DNA from: an uncultured Ignavibacteriota bacterium | GTDB taxonomy: Bacteria; Bacteroidota; Ignavibacteria; UBA10030; UBA8401 | DNA: 64,000 nt | Direction of reading: 5' to 3' | Assembly: GCA_903884005.1 (NCBI GenBank) | Contig: CAISDA010000083.1 | Coordinates: 186,001-250,000 of the forward strand | Shown here: positions 54,419 through 61,271 of the stretch, in pieces | Position numbering within the stretch: position 1 is the stretch's first letter | Layout of the letters: each line of letters opens with the position of its first letter | Notes under the pieces: generated by a model | What the model saw: only the letters and a program-made list of their open reading frames with translations | What the model was told of the DNA's origin: nothing | Database searches by the model: none | Position numbers and translations under genes: made by a program

Positions 54419-55069
54419 TTATAAGGTTGAGCCGGTATTCATTCGATTCAGTACCTGTGATACCGCATCGTCGTCCATTTCCTCGAGCATCGTATCGTCG
54501 TTCAATATCGTGACATCGGTCTGCTGCACGGGGAATTCGTTCGCTAAATATTCCACTTTCATTTTCTCCGCAACATTGACCGCGTTCGGGAGCATGTCCA
54601 GAATTTTTCCATTCCCGGAACTTCCTCCATCGCTGTCGAATGTGTCGCTGTCGGCGGAGATGAGTGCGACAATGTCCTCTGTGGACACCTGTCCGACAAT
54701 GCTGTTCAGCGGAGAGAATTCTTCCGTTGGTTCAAAGAGATGGAACAATCCCATAACGGTCACGGCCATGACGGTCACGGTGAGTGGCGCCAGAAAGGTG
54801 TTGAGCCACAGCGGAGCAGCGATGTGCCACGGCCGGTTCTCACGCTCGAGACGCAGGCGGATCGTCGGCAACAGGTTCGTAAAATAATGAGCCGGCGGGC
54901 GAACCGCCGTTTCGCCGCGCAATGCGTCGAATGTCCCTCTTAGCATGACCGCATCGGCAGCGCATGCGGCGCACGCCGACACATGCATCTCAGCCCGCTT
55001 CCTGTCGTCTGCAGTGATCGTGCCGTCTGCCAGTTCGACCAGCAACGCTTCCATCTCACGGCATTTCAT
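54419..55069 (-). CDS. Anti-sigma factor with zf-HC2 domain (module 1)
   Basis: The 216-residue protein has an N-terminal zinc anti-sigma domain with Cys3, His29, Cys33 and Cys36 (H-x3-C-x2-C in HVSACAAC). A membrane helix (about 95-115, LAPLTVTVMAVTVMGLF) and an acidic periplasmic tail follow. This is the standard layout of ECF-binding membrane anti-sigma factors. Its start overlaps the sigma gene by 14 bases, and the Spy-like gene follows directly. Confidence 0.9.
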   Translation of the reverse strand: MKCREMEALLVELADGTITADDRKRAEMHVSACAACAADAVMLRGTFDALRGETAVRPPAHYFTNLLPTIRLRLERENRPWHIAAPLWLNTFLAPLTVTVMAVTVMGLFHLFEPTEEFSPLNSIVGQVSTEDIVALISADSDTFDSDGGSSGNGKILDMLPNAVNVAEKMKVEYLANEFPVQQTDVTILNDDTMLEEMDDDAVSQVLNRMNTGSTL

Positions 55070-55610
55070 GTTTTAAGTACTCCCCGATTTTTTTGACCGC
55101 ATGAAAATAATTCGCCTTCAATCCGCCTACACTGGTCTTCACGATCTTCGCTATTTCTTCATACGGCATTTCTTCGTAGTAGCGAAGCACGAACACTTGT
55201 TTCTGTTTTTCAGGCAGCCGTTCGATCGCCGTTTTGATCATTATGGATCGCTCGCTGCGTTCCATCGCTTCCTCGGGCGTATCATCGTCGGTGCTGTGCT
55301 GCTCGTACGACGAATCTTCCAGCGAGAAAGTCTTTCGGATTTTTTTCCGCCGTAGTTCGTTCAGCGAAAGGTTCACAGCGATCCGGTAGAGCCATGTGTA
55401 GACGCTCGATTCGCCTTTGAACGATTTCAGCGAATGATACGCGCGGATAAACACGTCCTGCACAATATCGTCCGCTTCGTCGTGATCCGTGATCAGACGC
55501 CGCACGACCCAGTATATTTTTTCCTGGTAGCGGAGGGTCAATATGTTGAATGCCTGCTCATCGCCTGCATGGAACCTCTCCACCAACATCAGTTCGTCAT
55601 CGTGCGTCAT
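55056..55610 (-). CDS. ECF RNA polymerase sigma factor (module 1)
   Basis: The 184-residue ECF factor has sigma region 2 (LVERFHAGDEQAFNILTLRYQ, DEADDIVQDVFIRAY, YTWLYRIAVNLSLNELRR) and region 4 (IERLPEKQKQVFVLRYYEEMPYEEIAKI with VGGLKANYFHAVKKI). No extra domains are present. It overlaps its anti-sigma gene. A motif TTGTCCAA on the coding strand, 23 bases before the ATG, is shared with the second ECF gene and may be part of an autoregulated promoter. Confidence 0.95.
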   Translation of the reverse strand: MTHDDELMLVERFHAGDEQAFNILTLRYQEKIYWVVRRLITDHDEADDIVQDVFIRAYHSLKSFKGESSVYTWLYRIAVNLSLNELRRKKIRKTFSLEDSSYEQHSTDDDTPEEAMERSERSIMIKTAIERLPEKQKQVFVLRYYEEMPYEEIAKIVKTSVGGLKANYFHAVKKIGEYLKHEMP

Positions 55611-55626
55611 CAGTATAGTATATCGG

Positions 55627-55641
55627 CTGTCTTTTGGACAA
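55627..55641 (-). promoter_or_regulatory. Shared motif upstream of ECF sigma gene 1
   Basis: On the coding strand the sequence reads TTGTCCAAAAGACAG. A near copy, TTGTCCAATAAGATAG, lies at 57786-57801 upstream of the second ECF gene at almost the same distance to the ATG. One substitution and one inserted base separate the two. The region may include the -10 of an ECF-type promoter; the matching -35 could not be fixed. Confidence 0.5.
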
Positions 55642-55932
55642 TTGCGGCATAAAATAGTTTAACCCACATCAGTGATAATTACAGCCGATACAGGGCACAT
55701 ATCGCCTTGCGAAGGTTCAATAAGGCAGAAATGGATTATTGAATGACCGCGTTCTACAGCATTTCAGGTACCTAACATACGAAAAGTCTGGTCGAATTGA
55801 AAGAACCTGGTGCATCGTGCCGAAACCCCGGTGTTCGATATGGCGATCAGCACGGCGGCCGGCATGCATACATCTGTTCCGTGCAGTGGTGTATGCATCA
55901 CTTCTCCGTTGCACCGGCCTCTGATAACACGA

Positions 55933-55969
55933 ATACCTTTCATTCATGTATTAAATGAACGAAAGGTAT
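55933..55969 (-). terminator. Imperfect hairpin after the second ECF module
   Basis: Two 15-base arms (ATACCTTTCATTCAT and ATGAACGAAAGGTAT) pair with one A/C mismatch and a 7-base loop. It lies 25 bases after the stop of the second Spy-like gene. No T-run follows on the minus strand. Confidence 0.45.
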
Positions 55970-55994
55970 CCAGGCGCCACGTACTTGGACACGA

Positions 55995-56849
55995 TCATTG
56001 TCTTCTATGCAAGATCATTTGTTCATATTCCCGCTGTTGATCGCTGCGAAGCAGTTTCGCGATGCTCTCGTCTTCCTCTTTTCTCAATCGCTCTTTTTCT
56101 TTTTCGATCTCGGCCTGATCCGGATGGGGGCGCTGCCGCAGTTCTTCCTTTTTTTTCTCTATCCCCGTCAGTACGGCGTTGATCTGCCGAGTTTGCCCAG
56201 GCGTGAGAGAAATTTTTTCTGATAGTTTCTTCACCTTTTCTTCGACCGAAGGCGGCCCTGGCCTGCCCTCGGCTTCGGCCGGAGGCGCAGCGCTTGCGCG
56301 TCCACGAGCAGACTCGAGGCGCACTTCACCGGCTGCTGCGGCATCGGTCGGCTGCTTCTTGCCCGGCGCATCCTCCCGCGGCGGCTTTCGTCCGAATAGT
56401 TGCCTGATAATTGGCTTGAGTTTTTCTTTTTGTTCCGGTGTGCATATCGCCAGCAATGCTTTGAAATGTTGGAACCGGAGCTTCTCGATGACGGATTGCG
56501 TTTCTCCGATCTCGCGTGCATTGAGATTTGTCCGGCCTGAATCGGGGTTGGGCGAAAATAATTCTTCAGCAAGCCTGGTTTTGAGTTCTGTCGACCGCTC
56601 ATTATAGCGGGCTGCTTGGGCGCGTTCGTCAGCCCGCATCCGGTCGTATTGTGCCGACTGGGCTTCCGTAAAGACCAGTTGTTGTTTTATCAGATCGGTC
56701 GATTCTGACGCACGGTTCTCTGCAGCCACGGGCTGTGTGTCGTGATGCGCGGCTGTCTGCATCCATATGGTGGTGAGCGTGAGCAGATTCAAGACGATTA
56801 ACACACCGATGAGGATGTTTTTATATTTGTTTTGGCTTAACCAGTCCAT
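55995..56849 (-). CDS. Membrane-anchored Spy/CpxP-like protein (module 2)
   Basis: The 284-residue protein begins with a membrane helix (about 11-29, ILIGVLIVLNLLTLTTIW) and has no cleavage site, so it is an inner-membrane protein with a periplasmic helical part. It carries two Spy-like hairpins: LVFTEAQSAQYDRMRADER (about 53-71) and KISLTPGQTRQINAVLTGIEKK (about 212-233), separated by a Pro/Ala/Glu-rich linker. The first half resembles CnrX/CpxP-type metal sensors. It overlaps nothing and follows the small anti-sigma gene by 10 bases. Confidence 0.82.
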   Translation of the reverse strand: MDWLSQNKYKNILIGVLIVLNLLTLTTIWMQTAAHHDTQPVAAENRASESTDLIKQQLVFTEAQSAQYDRMRADERAQAARYNERSTELKTRLAEELFSPNPDSGRTNLNAREIGETQSVIEKLRFQHFKALLAICTPEQKEKLKPIIRQLFGRKPPREDAPGKKQPTDAAAAGEVRLESARGRASAAPPAEAEGRPGPPSVEEKVKKLSEKISLTPGQTRQINAVLTGIEKKKEELRQRPHPDQAEIEKEKERLRKEEDESIAKLLRSDQQREYEQMILHRRQ

Positions 56850-56859
56850 ACCCTGCCCG

Positions 56860-57180
56860 CTAAAAATTATTTTGGGATTGCTCGACCTGGTACTCCGCTT
56901 TCAGCGCCGAGGCAAGCGTTGCGTTCGTCTGTTCTTTTTCACTTGGCGCATAAAAATACACAATTGTGATCAGATTGATCAAAAATATGAGCAGCACTGC
57001 GGCTGTACGCAAGCCGTATTGCATAAATATTTTTTTTGTACGGTTGTGGAGCCGTTCCTCCCTTTCGGCGCGTATCCTTGTCCATAAAAATGGATTCTCC
57101 GAAAGGATCGGATCGGTATCGAAGGCAAGAAGCGTTTTTTCAACTTCTTCCGTTATTCGCTGTTCTTGTTCCCGACTCAT
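56860..57180 (-). CDS. Small membrane protein, probable anti-sigma factor (module 2)
   Basis: The 106-residue protein has a charged cytoplasmic N-terminal half (EQRITEEVEKTLLAFD, FLWTRIRAEREERL), one membrane helix (about 57-76) and a short periplasmic tail. It lacks the zinc motif of the first anti-sigma factor. Its position between an ECF gene (12-base gap) and a Spy-like gene, and its size, suggest a CnrY- or NccY-like anti-sigma role (inference from context). Confidence 0.7.
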   Translation of the reverse strand: MSREQEQRITEEVEKTLLAFDTDPILSENPFLWTRIRAEREERLHNRTKKIFMQYGLRTAAVLLIFLINLITIVYFYAPSEKEQTNATLASALKAEYQVEQSQNNF

Positions 57181-57192
57181 AAATGGTAGTGG

Positions 57193-57768
57193 TTAAATGT
57201 GTTGTTTATAATAGCCAAAGAGTGTCTTCCGTAAATTCAGCTTCGCCCTGTGTATGAGTGATTCGATCGATGAGATGCTCATGTCCATGACGGATGATAT
57301 TTCGTCGTAACTCATGTCCTTCGATTTACTGAGCGTGAATGCGACCCTCTGATTGTCCGGCAGCCGCTCCAGCGCCCAGGCCAGTATCCGCGCTCGCTCC
57401 CGGTTTTCTATGCCCTTATCCGGGTGCGTGTCTTCTGGAGCAGAGAGTTGATGTTCCACTTCATCATCTCCGAATAAACTGATGACCACCGCGAATCGTT
57501 TTTTTCTCTTTTGACTTTTCAGGCAGTTCAACGATTTTGTCACCGCGATCCGATAGATCCACGTCGATAATTTCGAGTCGGCCCTGAATGAATGTATGGA
57601 TTCGAATACTTCAACGAACACGTCCTGCGTCACGTCCTCTGCAAGTTCCCTATTGTGCAGGAACTTAAAGGAGCAGTTGAGAACAAGCGCTTGATACTTT
57701 CCCACAACGATCCGGAAAGATTCATTGTCTCCGCTCTTCAGTCTTTTGATAAATTCAGGATCGTCCAT
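57193..57768 (-). CDS. ECF RNA polymerase sigma factor (module 2)
   Basis: The 191-residue ECF factor has region 2 (FIKRLKSGDNESFRIVVGKYQ, LAEDVTQDVFVEVFE, STWIYRIAVTKSLNCLKSQKR) and region 4 (LERLPDNQRVAFTLSKSKDMSYDEISSVMDMSISSIESLIHRAK). It is clearly related in organisation to the ECF factor at 55056 but diverged in sequence. It heads the second sigma/anti-sigma/Spy operon. The shared upstream motif is at 57786-57801. Confidence 0.95.
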   Translation of the reverse strand: MDDPEFIKRLKSGDNESFRIVVGKYQALVLNCSFKFLHNRELAEDVTQDVFVEVFESIHSFRADSKLSTWIYRIAVTKSLNCLKSQKRKKRFAVVISLFGDDEVEHQLSAPEDTHPDKGIENRERARILAWALERLPDNQRVAFTLSKSKDMSYDEISSVMDMSISSIESLIHRAKLNLRKTLFGYYKQHI

Positions 57769-57785
57769 TCACGAGTAGTTAGGTT

Positions 57786-57801
57786 CTATCTTATTGGACA
57801 A
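57786..57801 (-). promoter_or_regulatory. Shared motif upstream of ECF sigma gene 2
   Basis: On the coding strand the sequence reads TTGTCCAATAAGATAG, 25 bases before the ATG when counted from its TTGTCCAA core. It matches the element at 55627-55641. See that entry for the comparison. Confidence 0.5.
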
Positions 57802-57861
57802 CGTATGTTCGTAAAACTTGCGCGTGAGTGCGGTCTTCAGGTTTTTGTTAGAGTCCATCAT

Positions 57862-57892
57862 CAACGAGGCGAATCGATGATTCGCCTCGTTG
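57862..57892 (-). terminator. Hairpin between subtilase operon and second ECF operon
   Basis: CAACGAGGCGAATC and GATTCGCCTCGTTG form a perfect 14-bp stem with a 3-base loop. There is no adjacent T-run. It lies after the subtilase stop on the minus strand and upstream of the ECF promoter region, so it probably ends the subtilase transcript. Confidence 0.55.
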
Positions 57893-57937
57893 GAACATAA
57901 ACAATTCAATGGAAAAGGTCAATGCGCGGCCTGGAAT

Positions 57938-57947
57938 GGGGGGGGGG
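57938..57947. repeat. G10 homopolymer tract
   Basis: Ten consecutive G lie 32 bases beyond the subtilase stop codon. Tracts this long are prone to slippage. It is outside any supported coding region, so it is unlikely to switch a reading frame as the sequence stands. Confidence 0.8.
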
Positions 57948-57979
57948 TAAACGGGGCGAAGTCAACGCCGCCGCGGGCC

Positions 57980-60382
57980 TTAATATTTATATGCTTCCCG
58001 GGAATGGTACACGGGGAAGGACGGAGAGGGGTGATTGAAAAACACAGATTTTTGCGCGAACGGATATCGCAGGGATTCCGATGTGCCATCGTAGTATGTT
58101 TCCTGCATCAATTTGCCGTCAAATATGATCCCTGAATACACAACGGGAAAGACAGAATGGGTTTTCACTGTATCAACATCGTATCGCACATCGAGCAGCT
58201 TTGCCTCGGCGGGCGCATAGGTGATCGCCACCGTACTCGCTATTCCCGCATCGAGAACGGCATCGTAGGTATACGTCGATGTATTGTCTTTGAGAATGTT
58301 CAATGAATATCCGAACACGTAGTGCGAGCTGACATCGGAGATCGACACGATGTTCTTCGATTGTGCCGCCTGGTACGGGCCGCAATCAGGCGTGGCCCAG
58401 CCCACTCCGGATCCGATATGAACGAGCGCCTCAATGGAATTGAAGACTTGATGGGCTTGACCGACGGCGATGGGCGATCCCGTTTCATCGATCGGCGAAA
58501 GAGTGATCGAATTTTTTGCCTCGTCGCTCTTGATGGTCAATTGGACGATCCCGGCGGTCGGCACATTCTCTCGCACAACATACGTTGAAGGGTAAAACAT
58601 CGAAAGTATGTCGTATGTATCCGCGGGAACAACGATCGACAGATTGTTGGATTTTGGTTTGTATGAATAGGACTTGTTTTTGCGGTTGTGTATGAGCACC
58701 TGACACGGTGCTTCACTGAATTGCAGCTGGAGCATCGTGCCCTTAAAAAAAGTGTATGGAATACGGACAGTGTCGAGTGCAGACACGGCGGAAATGGTTC
58801 CCGTGTATCCGTCACTGATCGCGAGATTGTCCGCCAGCAGACTGTTCGCGGCCTGAAAATCGGCAAACACCATCGCCTGCTGGTTCGGTGCCACCGTGAT
58901 CACCGATGGCTGCAACAGGATCGTGACGGCGGAAGATGATGACGCTGACGACAGCGTGTATTTTTGAGCCACCGAACCCACATTGGCGACAAACAGCGTT
59001 TCTCGTTTAGCCCACGCACCGGTCGATCCGGTGTTGAATCCGAGGCTGATGGAACCCGGATACACGACGGTCTGCAGTCGGGCGGCCCCGAGCGGATTGA
59101 CGCTTCCGCTGCCCGCGGTGAAAAAACTGGCCGTGGATGGCAATCGCTGTGCGCTTTCTATGATGGCGTTCCGAATTTGCGCTGCGTTCCATGTCGGATA
59201 TAATTCAGACAACGCTGCGGCAACTCCGGCCACGTACGGAGAGGACATGGATGTGCCGCTCATCGCAACGTATCCGCCGCCCATTTTCGAAGAAAGAATG
59301 CACACGCCCGGAGCGACCACATCCGGTTTAATGCCGAAATTTTTAGGCGTCGGCCCCATTGAACTGAACGAGGCGATGACGTTCTTTGAATCGACTGCCC
59401 CTACGGTCAACACTTTTCGCGCTGCACCGGGAGATCCAATCTTTCCAAAATCACCGCCATTGCCCGCAGCTGCGACGACGATGATGCCCGAAGCGGCCGC
59501 CCGGTCCGCAGCCTGCGAAAGAATGTCGTCAGGGTCCCCGTCGGCGGTGCCGAAACTGAGATTGATCACGTTCACACCGTCAATGATCGCCCGGTCAATT
59601 GCCGCAATGATGTCCGATGCATACCCGTTTCCGGATGCGTCGAGCGCTTTATAGGAATACAGCGATGCATTGACGGCCATTCCGGAAATGGTCGCCGAAT
59701 TGCCGGCAATAATACCCGCTACATGCGTGCCATGCCCGTTGTCGTCTCTGGGATCTGCATCGTTGTTGACAAAATCGTATCCACCGCAGACTTTATACGC
59801 AGCTCCGAATCCGCCGCCCAATGACTCATGCAGATAATCGATGCCGGTGTCGATGATGCCCACCTTGATCCCCTTTCCCGTGGCCGTACTCTTCAGATCC
59901 GGTTGCGGGACACTCACGGTTGACACAACATCGATCGGTGACACTGATACGTTGATGTCCTCGACAACGCTCGAGATGCCAGGGAGATTCTTCAGGACGG
60001 AATAATTTTTTCGCTCGGTTCGGACGCAAAATCCGTTGATCGCTTCCGAATATTCGCGGAGGGTCTGCACGGAGAACGTCGCACCATCCAGCCGGCTTCG
60101 CACGGCAGACCGCAGCGATGACGCCGTTGATGAAACCGTTTTATTCAACGATTGTTGAGCGGACATTGACGGAGGGGTCACTTCAATGATATACCGCACC
60201 AGGTCATTGTCGCTGCCAATGGAAGTGGTGGTCACCTTTCCGTTCTCCATGACGAGCGTAACACGACTGGCCGCAGGAAACGCCTGCATTGCATCCTGTT
60301 GACGAACAATCAGCTGCTGCGCACTCAGGAACTGCGCGCACACGAACACAAAGCAGACGATATACAAACCGGTGGTCTTCAT
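57980..60382 (-). CDS. Secreted subtilisin-like serine protease (S8)
   Basis: The 800-residue protein has a signal peptide (MKTTGLYIVCFVFVC, cleavage near LSAQ), an inhibitor-I9-like propeptide (about 60-150) and the S8 catalytic domain (about 160-440). The triad is Asp178 (IIDTGID), His220 (GHGTHVAG) and Ser378 (GTSMSSP). Beta-rich C-terminal regions follow (about 440-800). There is no T9SS sorting domain at its own C-terminus. Its ATG shares one base with the stop of the upstream small sorting-domain gene (TAATG), so the two are translationally coupled. Confidence 0.94.
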   Translation of the reverse strand: MKTTGLYIVCFVFVCAQFLSAQQLIVRQQDAMQAFPAASRVTLVMENGKVTTTSIGSDNDLVRYIIEVTPPSMSAQQSLNKTVSSTASSLRSAVRSRLDGATFSVQTLREYSEAINGFCVRTERKNYSVLKNLPGISSVVEDINVSVSPIDVVSTVSVPQPDLKSTATGKGIKVGIIDTGIDYLHESLGGGFGAAYKVCGGYDFVNNDADPRDDNGHGTHVAGIIAGNSATISGMAVNASLYSYKALDASGNGYASDIIAAIDRAIIDGVNVINLSFGTADGDPDDILSQAADRAAASGIIVVAAAGNGGDFGKIGSPGAARKVLTVGAVDSKNVIASFSSMGPTPKNFGIKPDVVAPGVCILSSKMGGGYVAMSGTSMSSPYVAGVAAALSELYPTWNAAQIRNAIIESAQRLPSTASFFTAGSGSVNPLGAARLQTVVYPGSISLGFNTGSTGAWAKRETLFVANVGSVAQKYTLSSASSSSAVTILLQPSVITVAPNQQAMVFADFQAANSLLADNLAISDGYTGTISAVSALDTVRIPYTFFKGTMLQLQFSEAPCQVLIHNRKNKSYSYKPKSNNLSIVVPADTYDILSMFYPSTYVVRENVPTAGIVQLTIKSDEAKNSITLSPIDETGSPIAVGQAHQVFNSIEALVHIGSGVGWATPDCGPYQAAQSKNIVSISDVSSHYVFGYSLNILKDNTSTYTYDAVLDAGIASTVAITYAPAEAKLLDVRYDVDTVKTHSVFPVVYSGIIFDGKLMQETYYDGTSESLRYPFAQKSVFFNHPSPSFPVYHSREAYKY

Positions 60383-60924
60383 TATTTTAAGAGGATCATT
60401 TTTTTCATCTCAACGTTCATAGCACCCGACTGATCGACTGCAGTCAAGCGATAAAAATATGTTCCGCTGGCGATATCCATTTTGCTGAAATTGACTGTGT
60501 GCGTGCCGGCAGTCATGGGACCGTTTACCAGCGACGCTATTTCTCTTCCTACGATGTCATAGACGATCAACGAAACGTGTGATGACGACGGAACAGAATA
60601 TACTATTTTTGTCGACATGTTGAAAGGATTTGGAAAATTCTGGCTCAATTCGAAATGATCTGGCACGGCAGCAACGATCGATACTGCGGTCGTGCTTTGT
60701 ATTCGTTGAACAAGCATCGTTCCGCTGGCCGTTGTGGCGATGGGGCGTGAAAGGTTGGTGAGGTCGAACGTATTGACTTGACCATTTGTTACGCTAAATT
60801 GTTTGCTCGCTGCAACCTTATCCGATGCCGATGCGCTCGTCATATCGAACGCCGCATTCGCTGCGCCAGTCACGGCCAGGAGAAGTACGAGTATCGATGT
60901 AAGGTTGAATAATCCGCGTTTCAT
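60382..60924 (-). CDS. Small secreted protein consisting mainly of a T9SS sorting domain
   Basis: The 180-residue protein has a signal peptide (MKRGLFNLTSILVLLLAV, cleavage near ANA). A Ser/Thr-rich segment of about 65 residues leads into a complete type A T9SS sorting domain (from NFPNPFNMST to MKKMILLK, about 95-180). There is no catalytic or binding domain in front of it. The subtilase gene follows with a one-base stop/start overlap. It may carry a partner across the outer membrane or be a short surface peptide. Confidence 0.85.
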   Translation of the reverse strand: MKRGLFNLTSILVLLLAVTGAANAAFDMTSASASDKVAASKQFSVTNGQVNTFDLTNLSRPIATTASGTMLVQRIQSTTAVSIVAAVPDHFELSQNFPNPFNMSTKIVYSVPSSSHVSLIVYDIVGREIASLVNGPMTAGTHTVNFSKMDIASGTYFYRLTAVDQSGAMNVEMKKMILLK

Positions 60925-61205
60925 TGGTGTTTTCCTTTTCTATTGTCATTAAGGACAATAGTGGTGCCAGGAAAACACGGGCGAAATCATCGCAATAAAG
61001 TGCTGTTTTTAAGTCATATTCGAGTATTTTAAAAAAACTGTGAAAAAAAAATGCCTCTTCCATGTAGTGTTTACAAGGAACAACCTGGATTTGTAGAATT
61101 TACAATACCTATAAGTGCTTAATTTACATATATTTACGGACATGATACCCACTTCAAATGGTCATCAGGCAATGCATGGCAACATGTTTATGAGCGTAGA
61201 TACGG
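60925..61205. other. Promoter region of the sorting-domain/subtilase operon
   Basis: No gene was found; with the adjoining terminator this gap is 347 bases. The region is AT-rich, with TGCTTAATTTACATATATTT near 61112-61131 and an A9 run near 61037. It must hold the minus-strand promoter of the operon beginning at 60924, but no pair of hexamers stands out. Confidence 0.45.
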
Positions 61206-61258
61206 AGCATGGGCATAAAAAAAGCGAATCAGAGATTCGCTTTTTTTATGCCCATGCT
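61206..61258. terminator. Perfect 25-bp inverted repeat, bidirectional terminator
   Basis: Two 25-base arms starting AGCATGGGCAT are perfectly complementary around the loop AGA. The arms contain A7 and T7 runs, so the inner 7-bp GCGAATC stem with its T7 tail works as a rho-independent terminator on both strands. It ends the DUF11-repeat gene (minus). Confidence 0.92.
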
Positions 61259-61271
61259 TTTTTTTTACTGA

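Noticed and set aside
57938-57947. G10 tract as a phase-variation switch of the subtilase
   Set aside because: It lies beyond the stop codon, so slippage would not alter the reading frame.
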